Source of the DNA: Takakia lepidozioides
Taxonomy: Eukaryota > Streptophyta > Takakiopsida > Takakiales > Takakiaceae
DNA length: 64,000 nt
Assembly: GCA_030704615.1 (NCBI GenBank)
Contig: CM060731.1
Location: 16,740,001-16,804,000, forward strand
Direction of reading: 5' to 3'
In this document: piece by piece, positions 23,980-34,101 of the stretch
How positions within the stretch are numbered: position 1 is the first letter of the stretch
Layout: each line of letters begins with the position of its first letter
Notes under the pieces: model-generated
Databases searched by the model: none
What the model was told of the DNA's origin: nothing
What the model saw: only the letters and a program-made list of their open reading frames with translations
Program-made: the position numbers and the translations under genes

Positions 23980-24480
23980 CTACAGTCCATTTTGAGTTGA
24001 ACCGAGGTTCCTTCGATTCCCATTTGACCTGCTTATAATCGCATTCATGCTCATTCGAGAACCCATGATCCACATCTTTGGTAACCAATACGTCTCTAAA
24101 TAATGCATGACTTCTTCCAAGGTGGGATACTTTTCCCGGAGGCTAATGAGTTTGTACACAGCCCATGATGCAACATCAGCGTCACCCAAACCCCCCCTGA
24201 AATCGTACATAATTTTTCCCAAGTCATGTAAAATGTTGGCGCATATGGTAGGGTCTTTTACCTTCGAGACAACATTTTTAACCATGCTCCTGGGACATAG
24301 CGCAAGCACAAAGAGATGGCACAATCTCCCCAAACAGACCTCTCAATTTTGTCAGCAACGTGAACCAAGAAATGCACAAAGTGAAAACAACCTTACAACT
24401 TTGGCGTTACAAGAGCCTTTGGGGCTCAAGAGTGTGGATGCTCCTAGTGACTATCATTTTGGTAGATTGGTGCTACTTTT
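23980..24480 (-). pseudogene. MULE/FAR1-type transposase remnant
   Basis: The minus strand encodes ISLCLRYVPGAWLKNV and, after a one-base frame change, VVSKVKDPTICANILHDLGK, IMYDFRGGLGDADV, and KYPTLEEVMHYLETYWLPK. The LC-x-hydrophobic-WLKN-V start, the 'YP...YL..YWLPK' end and the spacing are those of the C-terminal part of MULE or FAR1-like transposases. The frame is broken and neither terminal repeats nor the DDE core were found. Confidence 0.45.
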
Positions 24481-25200
24481 TTTCTATGTAGTTGACCTTG
24501 GACTTCTCCGTTGTCCTTCTGCTTCTTTCTTTCATGGTGTCCAGTTGTGACATGCGGTTGGTTGCCCCTCGCTTGTAAAAGCCTCCATGGTTTCTAGAGG
24601 TTATTTTTTGCCTCTTTTGATGAATTTGCCGCGCCTCTATCCCCTTCCCCCCGGAAAAAACAAAAACAAAAAAAGACCACAAACTGTCATGGTAGGAAAA
24701 ATTGAGAACCACCAGTCGGTCCAGTCTGCCCCTGCCCACACAAATTACCCCTTGCAAAAAAAAGGGAAAAGAGAAAAATAAATAAATAAAGGAAAAAAAG
24801 AAAAAGAAATAGCGAAGCAGTTCTTGATGAACACGGAGAAGCGTGAGTGTGGCGGTGTGAAAGCGGACGTGGTTTGGTAGCCGTCTCGCACGCAGCGAGC
24901 GTAACCTAAATGTGTCTCTCGGCCATCCAGGGCTGCCGTACTTCTTGCCACTCGCCATTGTATTAACCACACGCAATTCTACCGAGCTTGGTTTACTGGG
25001 AAGGGTGGGGTTCCTAGCCCTTGGATGTGGCGGATGGAGATCTTGTAGTAGGTGTCCAGTCGACGAAAAAACTAGGGTGGACGGCCATGGTTGCGGAGAT
25101 AGGTCTTGAAGCCGTTATTGAAGTAGGTGGTGGAAACCTCGCTGGGAAGAGGGCTTGAGAAAGGGAGGTGAAGAGTACAGCATCGAAGCGGTGAGTGAAA
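24481..25200 (+). promoter_or_regulatory. 5' flank of the SR-related gene
   Basis: A-rich DNA (24650-24810) followed by mixed sequence leading to the ATG at 25201. No gene recognised. A 'gtgagtg' directly before the ATG could be a 5' UTR splice donor. Promoter role inferred from position. Confidence 0.35.
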
Positions 25201-28200
25201 ATGAATCTCGGAGGCGGGGCATCTAATGTGGATCTCTCAGAAGCTGCACGGTTGCTAAAGCAGAGCACAGGGGGGGGTGGGGTTCCAAATCAGGCAGCCA
25301 TGCAGCCACCGCCTCTTTCTATGATGATGCAGCAAGCGGTGGCAATGCAGCAGTTCCAGTTTCAACAGGCATTGCTGATGCAGCAGGTTAGATTGTCACT
25401 CATTTCCTTCTCCTGAAGGGCCATTGCGTTCATGGCCGTTGACGTCCGTCGTACATGTATTCCTGCCATATCATTTTCTTTTCATTGATCTTGCCGCTGG
25501 AGGCAAAGTTCAAGCCTATACGTAGTATGGAAATTTTCATTTTTATCCGGCTCAAGCGCACAGTATGCCTGGAGGATGCTTAGGTGGTGCAGAGTAGCTT
25601 TCTCTTCCGGTGGGAGAGCTCCACTACAGTTGTTTTTGTAGTCTTACGTTTCTACTCTGGCGTGCAATTGTTACGAAAGAAACTACCCTCTGATGGATAC
25701 ATGTTTCAAAACTCTTATCTGGGACGTAAGTTAACTTATCTTTATAACTATGTGCAGGTGATGGCTACTCAACAGGCTGCCGCACGGGCAGCCACTGTAA
25801 AATCTGCGGCAGAAATAGCTTCTGCTAGGGCAGCCGAAATTAGTAAGCAGCTGAAGGGGAGCGATGCAGAGGGGGATGAGGAGAAGAAAAGCCCGGGGAG
25901 GTAATATCTGCCCTTGTCTGTAAAGGGTCCCTTCTCTCTACGATCGTACCTAAGTTTATGTCTAGTTTCGTCCAGTCTTCCTGTGAAAGAGGTGGCTGCT
26001 ATGTATTTCTCCAAATGGTTATGGTTTTGGGGATTGGGTCCAGATTGTCACATACTTGGCTTCATTCGCCTCTGTATGTGAACTTTGTGAAATGGAGTTT
26101 GGGGATCCTTTGTGAGTACAATATGTACTCAACTTGTATTCACACTGATGCTGCAGGGAGAATCATTGTAGTCAAAGGTTATGGTCTTAGGGTTGGTGGA
26201 GGGTGCAGCAGCCAAATAGCTGCCTCAAGCTCAGGAAATTCTGTTCATTTCCCTGGCTTATTGCGGAGATTGTATGTTGACCAGCCTCCCCTCTACCCCA
26301 TTGGCCCTTTTCTTGGGCCATATATCATCTCTTGAAGGAGGATGGCAAATAATGCTAAAGGACTATGGTCGAAATTCATGGAGGTTGCAGGCATAGTCCT
26401 GTTGTAAGGAAGCCCTCCTAAATATGTGCTGGCACTTGATGGCATCTTACTCTCTTAATTCTGATTTTTATGAAGAGTATCAAGTCCCTTCGGTGTTGTC
26501 TCCATCATGTCTCATACTAAGTATGCATGCTGGATGATTATCAGATAACTTCATCACTCTAAAGTTTCTGGAGCGTTCTGCCTAGATGTGCATAGACTGG
26601 GGCTGGGGGGTTAAATGGGAGTTGAATATTGGTGTTGAGTCATCATGGACTTCTGATGATCTGTGGTTGTTTTTGCAGACTACTGAGTGAAAACATTTAT
26701 AGCAGGTCCATAGACTGAGTTGTATGGTCGGACAGGTTTCATGGCCAAGATGCAGCCTCTCTTTGGATGACAGATTGGTAGCTGTTTAGTATCACATTTT
26801 GATGCCAAATTATTCATCTGCTTCTCAATACCTAGAGCAGCAGTTTTGTTAGTCTCAAGTGGTTTAAATGTTCTGGTTGTCAAACAGATCTAAGTCTCGG
26901 TCTGCTTCTCGGTCTCCATCCCACTCGCGGTCTAAGTCTCGCTCTCCAATTCGATACCGCAGAGACCGGTCAGCCTCCCGCTCACCAATCCGCTACCGAC
27001 GGGATGCTCGCTTATCACCACCACGCTCTAGAGACTACTACAGCTATCGCAGCCGCAGTAGGCGTGGTTATTACCGAGGCCGTGGGGACTATTCTTGGAA
27101 TCCCTCCTTTAGGCGTGACTGGGACCGTGACAGAGAGAGGGATCACTACTCTCGCAGCTCTCGCCGAAGCAGAAGCCGAAGCAGAAGTCGAGTGAGGCGC
27201 CGGTCTCGCACACATTCTCGGTCACCCCGGGGTCGCAGGGATAGAAGCGTGACTCCACCCAGGTACCACAGAGATGATCGTAGGTTTGGACGCAGTGTCA
27301 GACGTTCGAGATCCAGGGAGGTAAAGCCCAGTCCATCCCACAGCAGCAGGAGCCTTAGTGAAAGTCCACGTGGGAGAGAAAGTAGCCGGAGCCCTCCAAG
27401 GAAGGGGAGAGAGTTTGGGAGCAGTGGGGGCCTTCGGAAAGGTCACAGCCTTAGCCCAGTCATAAGGGGTGGAAGACGGGCCTCAAGCGGTAGCCCTGCA
27501 CAAGAAGATCAAAGTGACAGGCTAGAGAGAGAGGACAAAAGCGAGAGCAAAGGAGCAGATGCAGGAATCATGAAAAAGGCTGGGAAAGCTGGAATCTCCA
27601 TGTCCTCGCCAAGGTCCCTTTCTGTGTCTCTCTCCCCCAAGGGAAGATCTCCCCGGAAACTCTCAGAGGCTGATGAAGATGAAAATGGGTTGAGTGGATT
27701 GAAAAAAAGCTTAGGCCCAGATACAGGGAAGTCTGAGGGTGGAATCGGTTTGGTTGAGAAAGCTCAAGGTACATTGACAGGAACTAGAGCCAGGGTGTCC
27801 AGTACTGATGGTTTCAGTGAACAGGAGAATGGCAGCAAGGGGGGATTTAAGGCTAAAGGGGGAGAGTTCATTGGAAGGCAGGGCCGGCAGATGAGAAGAG
27901 AAGATAGTGGAAAAGCAGGCCTGTATGGTGATGATGATAGCGACGAGGACAAAGAGCTGGATGATTGGCGTGACGACATCAAAGCACATGAGAGGGATAG
28001 GTTGAAGCGTAAAGAGACTAAATTGGAGGCTGAGAGGAGGGTGGATGAGGAGAAGAGGGGTGTGAAGGGGCACATTGCAGGTGCCCAAGAGGTTGGGCGA
28101 GCTGCAGTTCTCCCACAGGGGCAAATTGTCAAGGGAAATGAGGAGGTCAGCTTCTTGCAAATAGATCCACTGGACAATTTTGGTCCCGATGCCAAAGCCA

Positions 28201-29484
28201 CAGGAGGGATCGAATCAAAAAAGTTCGAGTTCAGAAAACTCAAGGACAGAGACTTCGATGTGAGTGAGGAGGTACGGGGTGATGAACATAGAAGTAAAAA
28301 GGGAAGTGAGGGTGATGGAGAAAAAGACAGGGAGATGTTGGATATTGCAGATGAGGGTAGAGGAGAACAGGTGAAGACTGCTGGTAAGGTTGAGGAATAT
28401 AAGAGGGAAAAAGAAGCGTCTGTAATTTTTGAGGGCCCAAAGCTTGCTCATGAAGTAACCGTTGAGATGAAAGAGGGTGGAACAGCTGGAAAGTTCGATA
28501 ATATCAAAGAACTGAACTTTAAGGGAGGCAAGAATGCCAGGGGCAACAAGGATGATGATGAGGAGGTGGGTGCTCAGCATTCGGAACTGTTAGATGAAGA
28601 GGAGATTCCTGGCTTCAAGGTAAAAGAGAAGTCAAAATCAAGAGAGAGAACTAAAAGGCACGACAATGACGCAGAGCGCGACAGACGCAAGGACCGCCAC
28701 CGGAAGCATAGAAGGAAACACAGGTTAATCTAATAACACACTTCACAAGTAGTGTTCTCCAGTTTCATAAATCATGCAATACTGTGCCCCCTCCAACCTA
28801 TCTTCGGATAGGGATCATCATAGAAGAGCCCTGGGCAAACTCTCCTTGGGAACGGAAAGTTGGTATTTTATGCTATGATAATTCTTTCTCACCCTTCTTG
28901 TGCCAGCTTCTGTACTGCCAAAGGGTTAACTGAATTCCACGTGTTATTACCTGACTTGTTCTGCAAAAATTCCTGAATGCCGACTTGGGGATTGGACAGG
29001 TTGCGTTCCATCTCTTGATGTTTGTCGCCGATAGATATCTTGGCCCCTAGGTCCAAAGATGTGGTTCCGTATCCTATTTGAGTTCCAGGTTGTACCAGTA
29101 AGCTTCAGGGTTCTAGTTCTGATCCTGTTTGTCTTTTTACCATTGTGAAGGCGTGGTGAGGAGGAGAATGAGAAAGAGGATAATGAGGAGGATGAGGACA
29201 AGGAAGATGCTGAGGGACGCAAGGACAAGGAAGAACGCCGCCACCGTAGAAAGCACCGCAGTCGGGACACCGCTGAACGGGACAGGAAAAAACGCAAGCA
29301 TAAGCATCATGGGAGGTCGGCATCAGAGTCGCCCGGAAAGGATTCACCAATAGTTGAAGTGGAGGGAGGGCAACACATAGCTGAGGCAGATAGCCCTGTG
29401 CGGAAGAAGAGCTCAGGCTCCCACGGCAAACGGAGGAGGGAGCCCTCAAAATCACCTGCCCATAGTGGAAGCACAAGCGAGTGA
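25201..29484 (+). CDS. SR-related nuclear protein, probable splicing factor (SREK1/IRR-like without an RRM)
   Basis: Four exons join in phase: 25201-25386, 25758-25900, 26888-28723 and 29151-29484, giving 832 residues. The start is ATG 25201, with A at -3. Exons 1-2 encode a Gln/Met-rich, Ala-rich segment (SMMMQQAVAMQQFQFQQALL, then ATVKSAAEIASARAAEISKQ), a phrase I associate with plant SREK1/IRR-like SR proteins. Exon 3 opens with an RS domain of about 150 residues (RSKSRSASRSPSHSRSKSRS and similar) and continues into a long Lys/Glu/Gly-rich low-complexity region. Exon 4 is basic-acidic with RKKRKHKHH and RRRE, likely nuclear localisation signals. No RNA-recognition motif is visible in any frame between 24.5 and 29.5 kb. 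Expected role is pre-mRNA splicing in nuclear speckles. If intron 3 is retained the protein stops at once (28733). The antisense frames at 27711-28243 are compositional shadows. Confidence 0.75.
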
Positions 29485-31400
29485 CCCACTCGGGCAGTGA
29501 GGTTTCTCAATGATGGATTGCTGCGATGGGACAATCACCTTTGGACCTCAGTGCTAGTGTGATTTCTTAAATGGATATATACGTGCATATTTTGTAGCTA
29601 AAACTGGTCATACCCATGTCCTGCGTGCCCGTGCAGAATTTTGGCTTGGGAGTTGGAGCTATGGAGAGGACAACATAAGAGATCAGTGGGGTTGGCTTTG
29701 GCCTCCGCCTCCGTCACCACCTGTTGCAGAGACGGAGGGAGGGTTAAAGGGTGGGAAGGCTGTGGTCAGGCTTTGTGGTGCGGGTTCTTTTGTTTTGCAG
29801 GCTGAGCATGAGAGCCCTGAATTGGTTGATTACAAAGGCTCGTGAGCTGTCAACTATGGCCTGTCTTTCACTCCATAGGTAGCTGCTGGACTGAGTAACT
29901 CATGGTGTCCCAAACCCTGTCTGTTTAGGGCCATTTCCCTCATGAATGAAGTTTTTACATCACTTGATGAGGGACATATAGGAGACTCTTTGGCATTATT
30001 TCATAGCTCTGGGGTATTCTGTCATCAATTATTCCTTTTTATCTGTCATTTCTTGTCTTTCCTGAGATGTGGTTCGGAAGTACTTGCATCCAGGGCTTCC
30101 ATGCAAGCACCCATGTTACTGGCTTTGATGTGGGGTTCTAGATGATGGGTAGCCTGGGAGAATTCAAGAGCAATGGCTATCTGGGGATGCATGCATGGAA
30201 GCCATTTCTACAATGGGGGCTATGCGGTTATTTTGCGTGTCTTTGATTCACAAGCATGATCGCCAGTTTCAAAGTTTTAGCTTAGCAATGGGGGGCTGCT
30301 GACTTCTTGGCATTGATGTGCCTTCTCCAAGTCACAAAAGCCTAGCTTAACCTATCTTGTATGTGGGCTGTGGCCTTGCCTGGCAATGGGCGGGCGGTTG
30401 GGAATGGGGTTGTGGAATCCAGGACAGAACTTATAAGCAACTGTATTAACATCATCCATACAGGGGGAAAGTCAAGGATGTTTGGTAAGTTTGCCCTCCT
30501 AGGCTGCATAGGCCAACTGAAACTTCAGACCGCCCTTCTGCATCGTTCTACACCATCGTCTGGCATTTCATAGTTCGGAGCACTATGTACCAATGCTTGT
30601 CCAAGAGCAGTTTCTTGTGTTAGATAGTGGTATCTCAGTATCTGTTGCTTAAGCTATGAGCTTTGCTCATAAACTAAATTGTCACAATGCACTGAGGGGC
30701 TGAAGGGTGCCAGCAGAGGTTGAAAATTTGAACTTCTGACTATCACCTTCTCATGCACACTCTATAAGAATTAGATGTTTTGTAGGATTTGGTCACCCAA
30801 TAGTTGGGTGTTGTATATTAGTCAGGCTTCTGGACATTGTATGGAAGGGAGGTTTTATCCAAAATGCCTGAGAGAGCTGCTTTTAAACCACGGCCGAATG
30901 TATAGTAAGCCATGGCAGAGCTTTGTATGCACGTGTTCTCATGCTTTGCAATTTTTTGACACTATTGTTGAGAGCGTGTTTTAAATCGTATGGTTTGTTG
31001 TCTTGGCTATATTAGAGGCCGGGTCGCTTATTCTGGCACAGTCCAGGTAAATTATGCGCACCTTGGCAGAAGTTCATAACTTTGTTGGTCTTTTCACTGA
31101 AACATTACACCCAAGGCTTTTATTTGTAAGGATTGCACTTGTTTCTGAACAATGTTTGACAGTTATTGGTGGGAGTGTACATTCTTAGTACATCGGGTTA
31201 GAGCTGCAGATTAAGAGAGCTCTTCCCCCTGGGATCCTCTACACACCAGATCTGATGAGACATCTTGAAGAGAACCATCCCACATAAACTTGTATGTGCT
31301 TATAGCACAGCTACTGCCTAGTAACTCCATAGGAAAATAATGGAGTACATGAGGCCAAGAATTTCAAAAAGTCCATGAGTAGGTGTTAGAGTGTGGTCTC
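29485..31400. other. 3' flank of the SR-related gene; no gene recognised
   Basis: The first part is the 3' UTR of the SR gene. The rest holds only short frames and no recognisable domain. Confidence 0.5.
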
Positions 31401-31619
31401 CTCGTCTGATGGGCTCAAGTAGCCCAGTTAGTAAATGAATGCCTCAAGCTGTCACTGGAGCAGTGATATTGTAGCACATGGGTATGGGGTTTGTTTTTTG
31501 GGGGAGTTTTGTTTGACGTTCTTGTACCGTATTTGAAGTTTAGTAGAGTGACTCTTGGATGAAGTGTGGATGTTGAACATGTCTTGAATGATTGATACTT
31601 GATACTTGATACTTATATA

Positions 31620-31755
31620 TATATGTAGAGTGAGATCAAAAGGGAGACAGGTGGGGACACCTTGGGAAAAGGAAGAAGATGATACCACACATTCTTAGGT
31701 CGCACTTGGGTGGCAATCAGTGCTCTATCCATTTGAGCTACCGACTTGTGGTATA
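31620..31755 (-). mobile_element. tRNA-derived SINE, copy B
   Basis: Read on the minus strand from about 31755, 'ggtagctcaaatggatagag' fits box A. The body 'tgtggtatcatcttcttcc' and 'aaggtgtcccc' matches copy A at 16.7-16.9 kb. Box B is missing, so this copy should be dead. Both copies lie on the minus strand. Confidence 0.6.
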
Positions 31756-33900
31756 AATACATTTTTGTTTCTCCATGTAGAGATGGATGTCTTGGTTATA
31801 TATATGTATGACTCCAACTGGAGTTCGTGTAAATAACTTAAGAGAATCTTCCGCTTGCTGGTAGTAGGTACTCTTGGTTATAACTTATGGGTGCAAATAA
31901 GAGCATCTTCCCCTTGCCGGTACTCTTCGTTATAATTTATGGGTGCGCTTACGATTGCGTGTCAGTAATTGATGGTCACAAACGGAACCCACGGATGGAA
32001 GTGAGTACCTAGTCAACATCCATTTTCAACTCTGTGGAACCCATACCGTGTAAACCGATGGCTGGATGCACACTGTGAATGGGGTAGTGAGAGTGAATAG
32101 AATGAGGTCATTACTTAGTCAATCAGAATTTCTAACAATGGATGTCCTGTGTTGATAAAGCAACCATTGCCGTGGCTGAGATTCTCAGCCCAGTTGAGAA
32201 ATACGTTGACGTGATCCACTAGATCCATGTGTTGAGCTTCATCACATTTGAGATGATGGGTACCATCCGTCCGCTTCACATTGACTTGAACAGAGAGAGA
32301 TCTTGACTGGGTACTGGAGTGATGACGAGGAATCGGCTGTGGAGCAATCCAACCGCAACCGTCAACACAGTACCTATCTGCACATAGGATCAATTTGACT
32401 TTTGGTAACAAGGAGGTTGGTTGGACTCATTCATGCATGTTGCTCGTGCCTCATTTTTACATGCTCGCTTCCAGCACTGATCAACTCTGTTTTTGTCCCA
32501 TGCGCTACCAACATGTCATGGACAACAGTTGTGTCAGTGAGAGAAGCCAAAGGCGATCAAGTAGACCTCATAGCTTGGAGATTGTCAGAGGAGCTAAAAG
32601 TAGGTATGTACGTTCTGCAAGTTTACAACAAGAAGCTGGTTGCTTACTATCTAGGCCATGCCATCTGTTTCTACAGTCATTAGAGATGGAGTGATGAAAG
32701 AACTCCTTGTTTTTAGACACCAGTTCTTAAAACTGCTACTCATGACCACACGATTCATAACTTTGCTGTTGAGCATGTCTTTATCTCGTGTTTGGCTCTA
32801 CATACTCGCGAGTAGGTAGCTCCAGAAACAGTTCGTGGCTGGGTTATTTCCAACATGAGGCATTTCCTTAGGGTTTAAAGAGCCTTCAAGATTATTGAGC
32901 CGAGTCAGGTTCTTGTCCCCCATCACGTCCCATTAAACACCAAACACGAGCTGCCCCTCGAGGCACATTCAAACGGTATTTAAGTCTTGCAGTACATACC
33001 TACTAGGCTACGGTAGTCGGGCATACCATTTTTTCACTGTATCATCCCATAAACTCATCAACATTCTCACCTCCACAAGCTTGCTCGGTTTTGCAGCGGA
33101 GACATGGACGTTCTACGAGAAAAAATCGAGAAGCCAGCTTCGAATCCCAGCAGCTCTTGTTTTTTGCACCGTCTCCTAGGATCTCATCAGGCAATGGGCA
33201 TCCATGAAGCTTGAAGGCGCGCTCTACAAAGGGTCACAGACTGTCAAACTGTTGTCACATCATCACTCAATGCCCGAGATCGCGGAGGCAGTGCTACTGG
33301 TCGATTTGCTGCAGTCTTTGACTAGATTCTCTTGAACGTGGAAGGAATCGGGAGAGATGACGGTTAGGGAGGAGGAAGACTCGGCTTCCTCGGGACTCTC
33401 TGTACAGTGTAGTAAGTAGTAAACTGACCATTTTTGTTCAACAAAACCGGGTCCGAAGTTAATTACGTTTGACCAGACCGGGGGGCAGGGAGAAAAAAAA
33501 AACAAAAGCGGCTCGGGCAGCTAAAATGCCGGCCCGGGCGGCAAGGCAGGGCGAAGAGACTGATCTCCGGGTTGATAGCTTAGTTAGGAAGACGGTGCAA
33601 AATTGGGGAGGAAGGAAATATGTAGAGCGGCACTGCAGACTAGGTCTGCGCCGATGAGGGATGGAGTCGTGAAGCCCTGGCGGGGCTGCTTCTTTTGAGA
33701 TGTTGGGTTGCAGAGCAGGAGGGGGAAGGATGCGTTGTGGTGGAGAGTAGGCAGACGAGAATATGTTTTTTAGGAGTGTTGTGCTTCCGTGGTGGGATGT
33801 GGGTGGTGCCTGTGTGCTGGTGCTGCTCTGTTTGCATAGCTAGGCTGCTCCTGTTTTAAACTGGGCTTTTGCCCATGATTAATCCCCTAAAATTGGGAGA
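31756..33900. other. gene-poor interval with one orphan open frame
   Basis: Contains the orphan open frame at 32402-32683, whose product I do not recognise, and a purine/GC-rich stretch at about 33470-33560 before the IAA33-like gene. Nothing else is supported. Confidence 0.5.
32402..32683 (+). CDS. orphan open frame, possibly an exon of an unknown gene
   Basis: The last 45 codons (KGDQVDLIAWRLSEELKVGM followed by YVLQVYNKKLVAYYL) have the composition of real protein: alternating charged and hydrophobic residues with no low complexity. The first part is Cys-rich and looks random. The stop follows FYSH. I do not recognise a family, and no flanking exons could be joined. It may be a chance frame, a gene fragment, or a final exon. 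Confidence 0.2.
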   Translation: MVTRRLVGLIHACCSCLIFTCSLPALINSVFVPCATNMSWTTVVSVREAKGDQVDLIAWRLSEELKVGMYVLQVYNKKLVAYYLGHAICFYSH

Positions 33901-34101
33901 TTGAACGGCAGTGGGTGGGAATGCTCTGTTGCAACTATGATGGCCGTTTGTGGAGCTTCATCGGTGCTCAGTCTGGCCCCCTTTCAGTATGACTGGATGG
34001 ACCCTTGCTCTAGCACATTTCTTGGGGTTTTGCAAAGCAGTCTTTTGTCTTGTCGGATCACCAAGCTGGAAAGTGAAGCGTCTTCTTGTCTGTCGGCGAC
34101 C

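Noticed and set aside
27711-28243. Long minus-strand open frames of about 150 residues
   Set aside because: They are antisense to the Lys/Glu-rich exon 3 of the SR-related gene, where stop codons on the other strand are rare by composition. No domain is seen.
31400-31440. Another SINE head around 'gtagcccagttagtaaatg'
   Set aside because: Only a loose box A match, no box B and no shared body.
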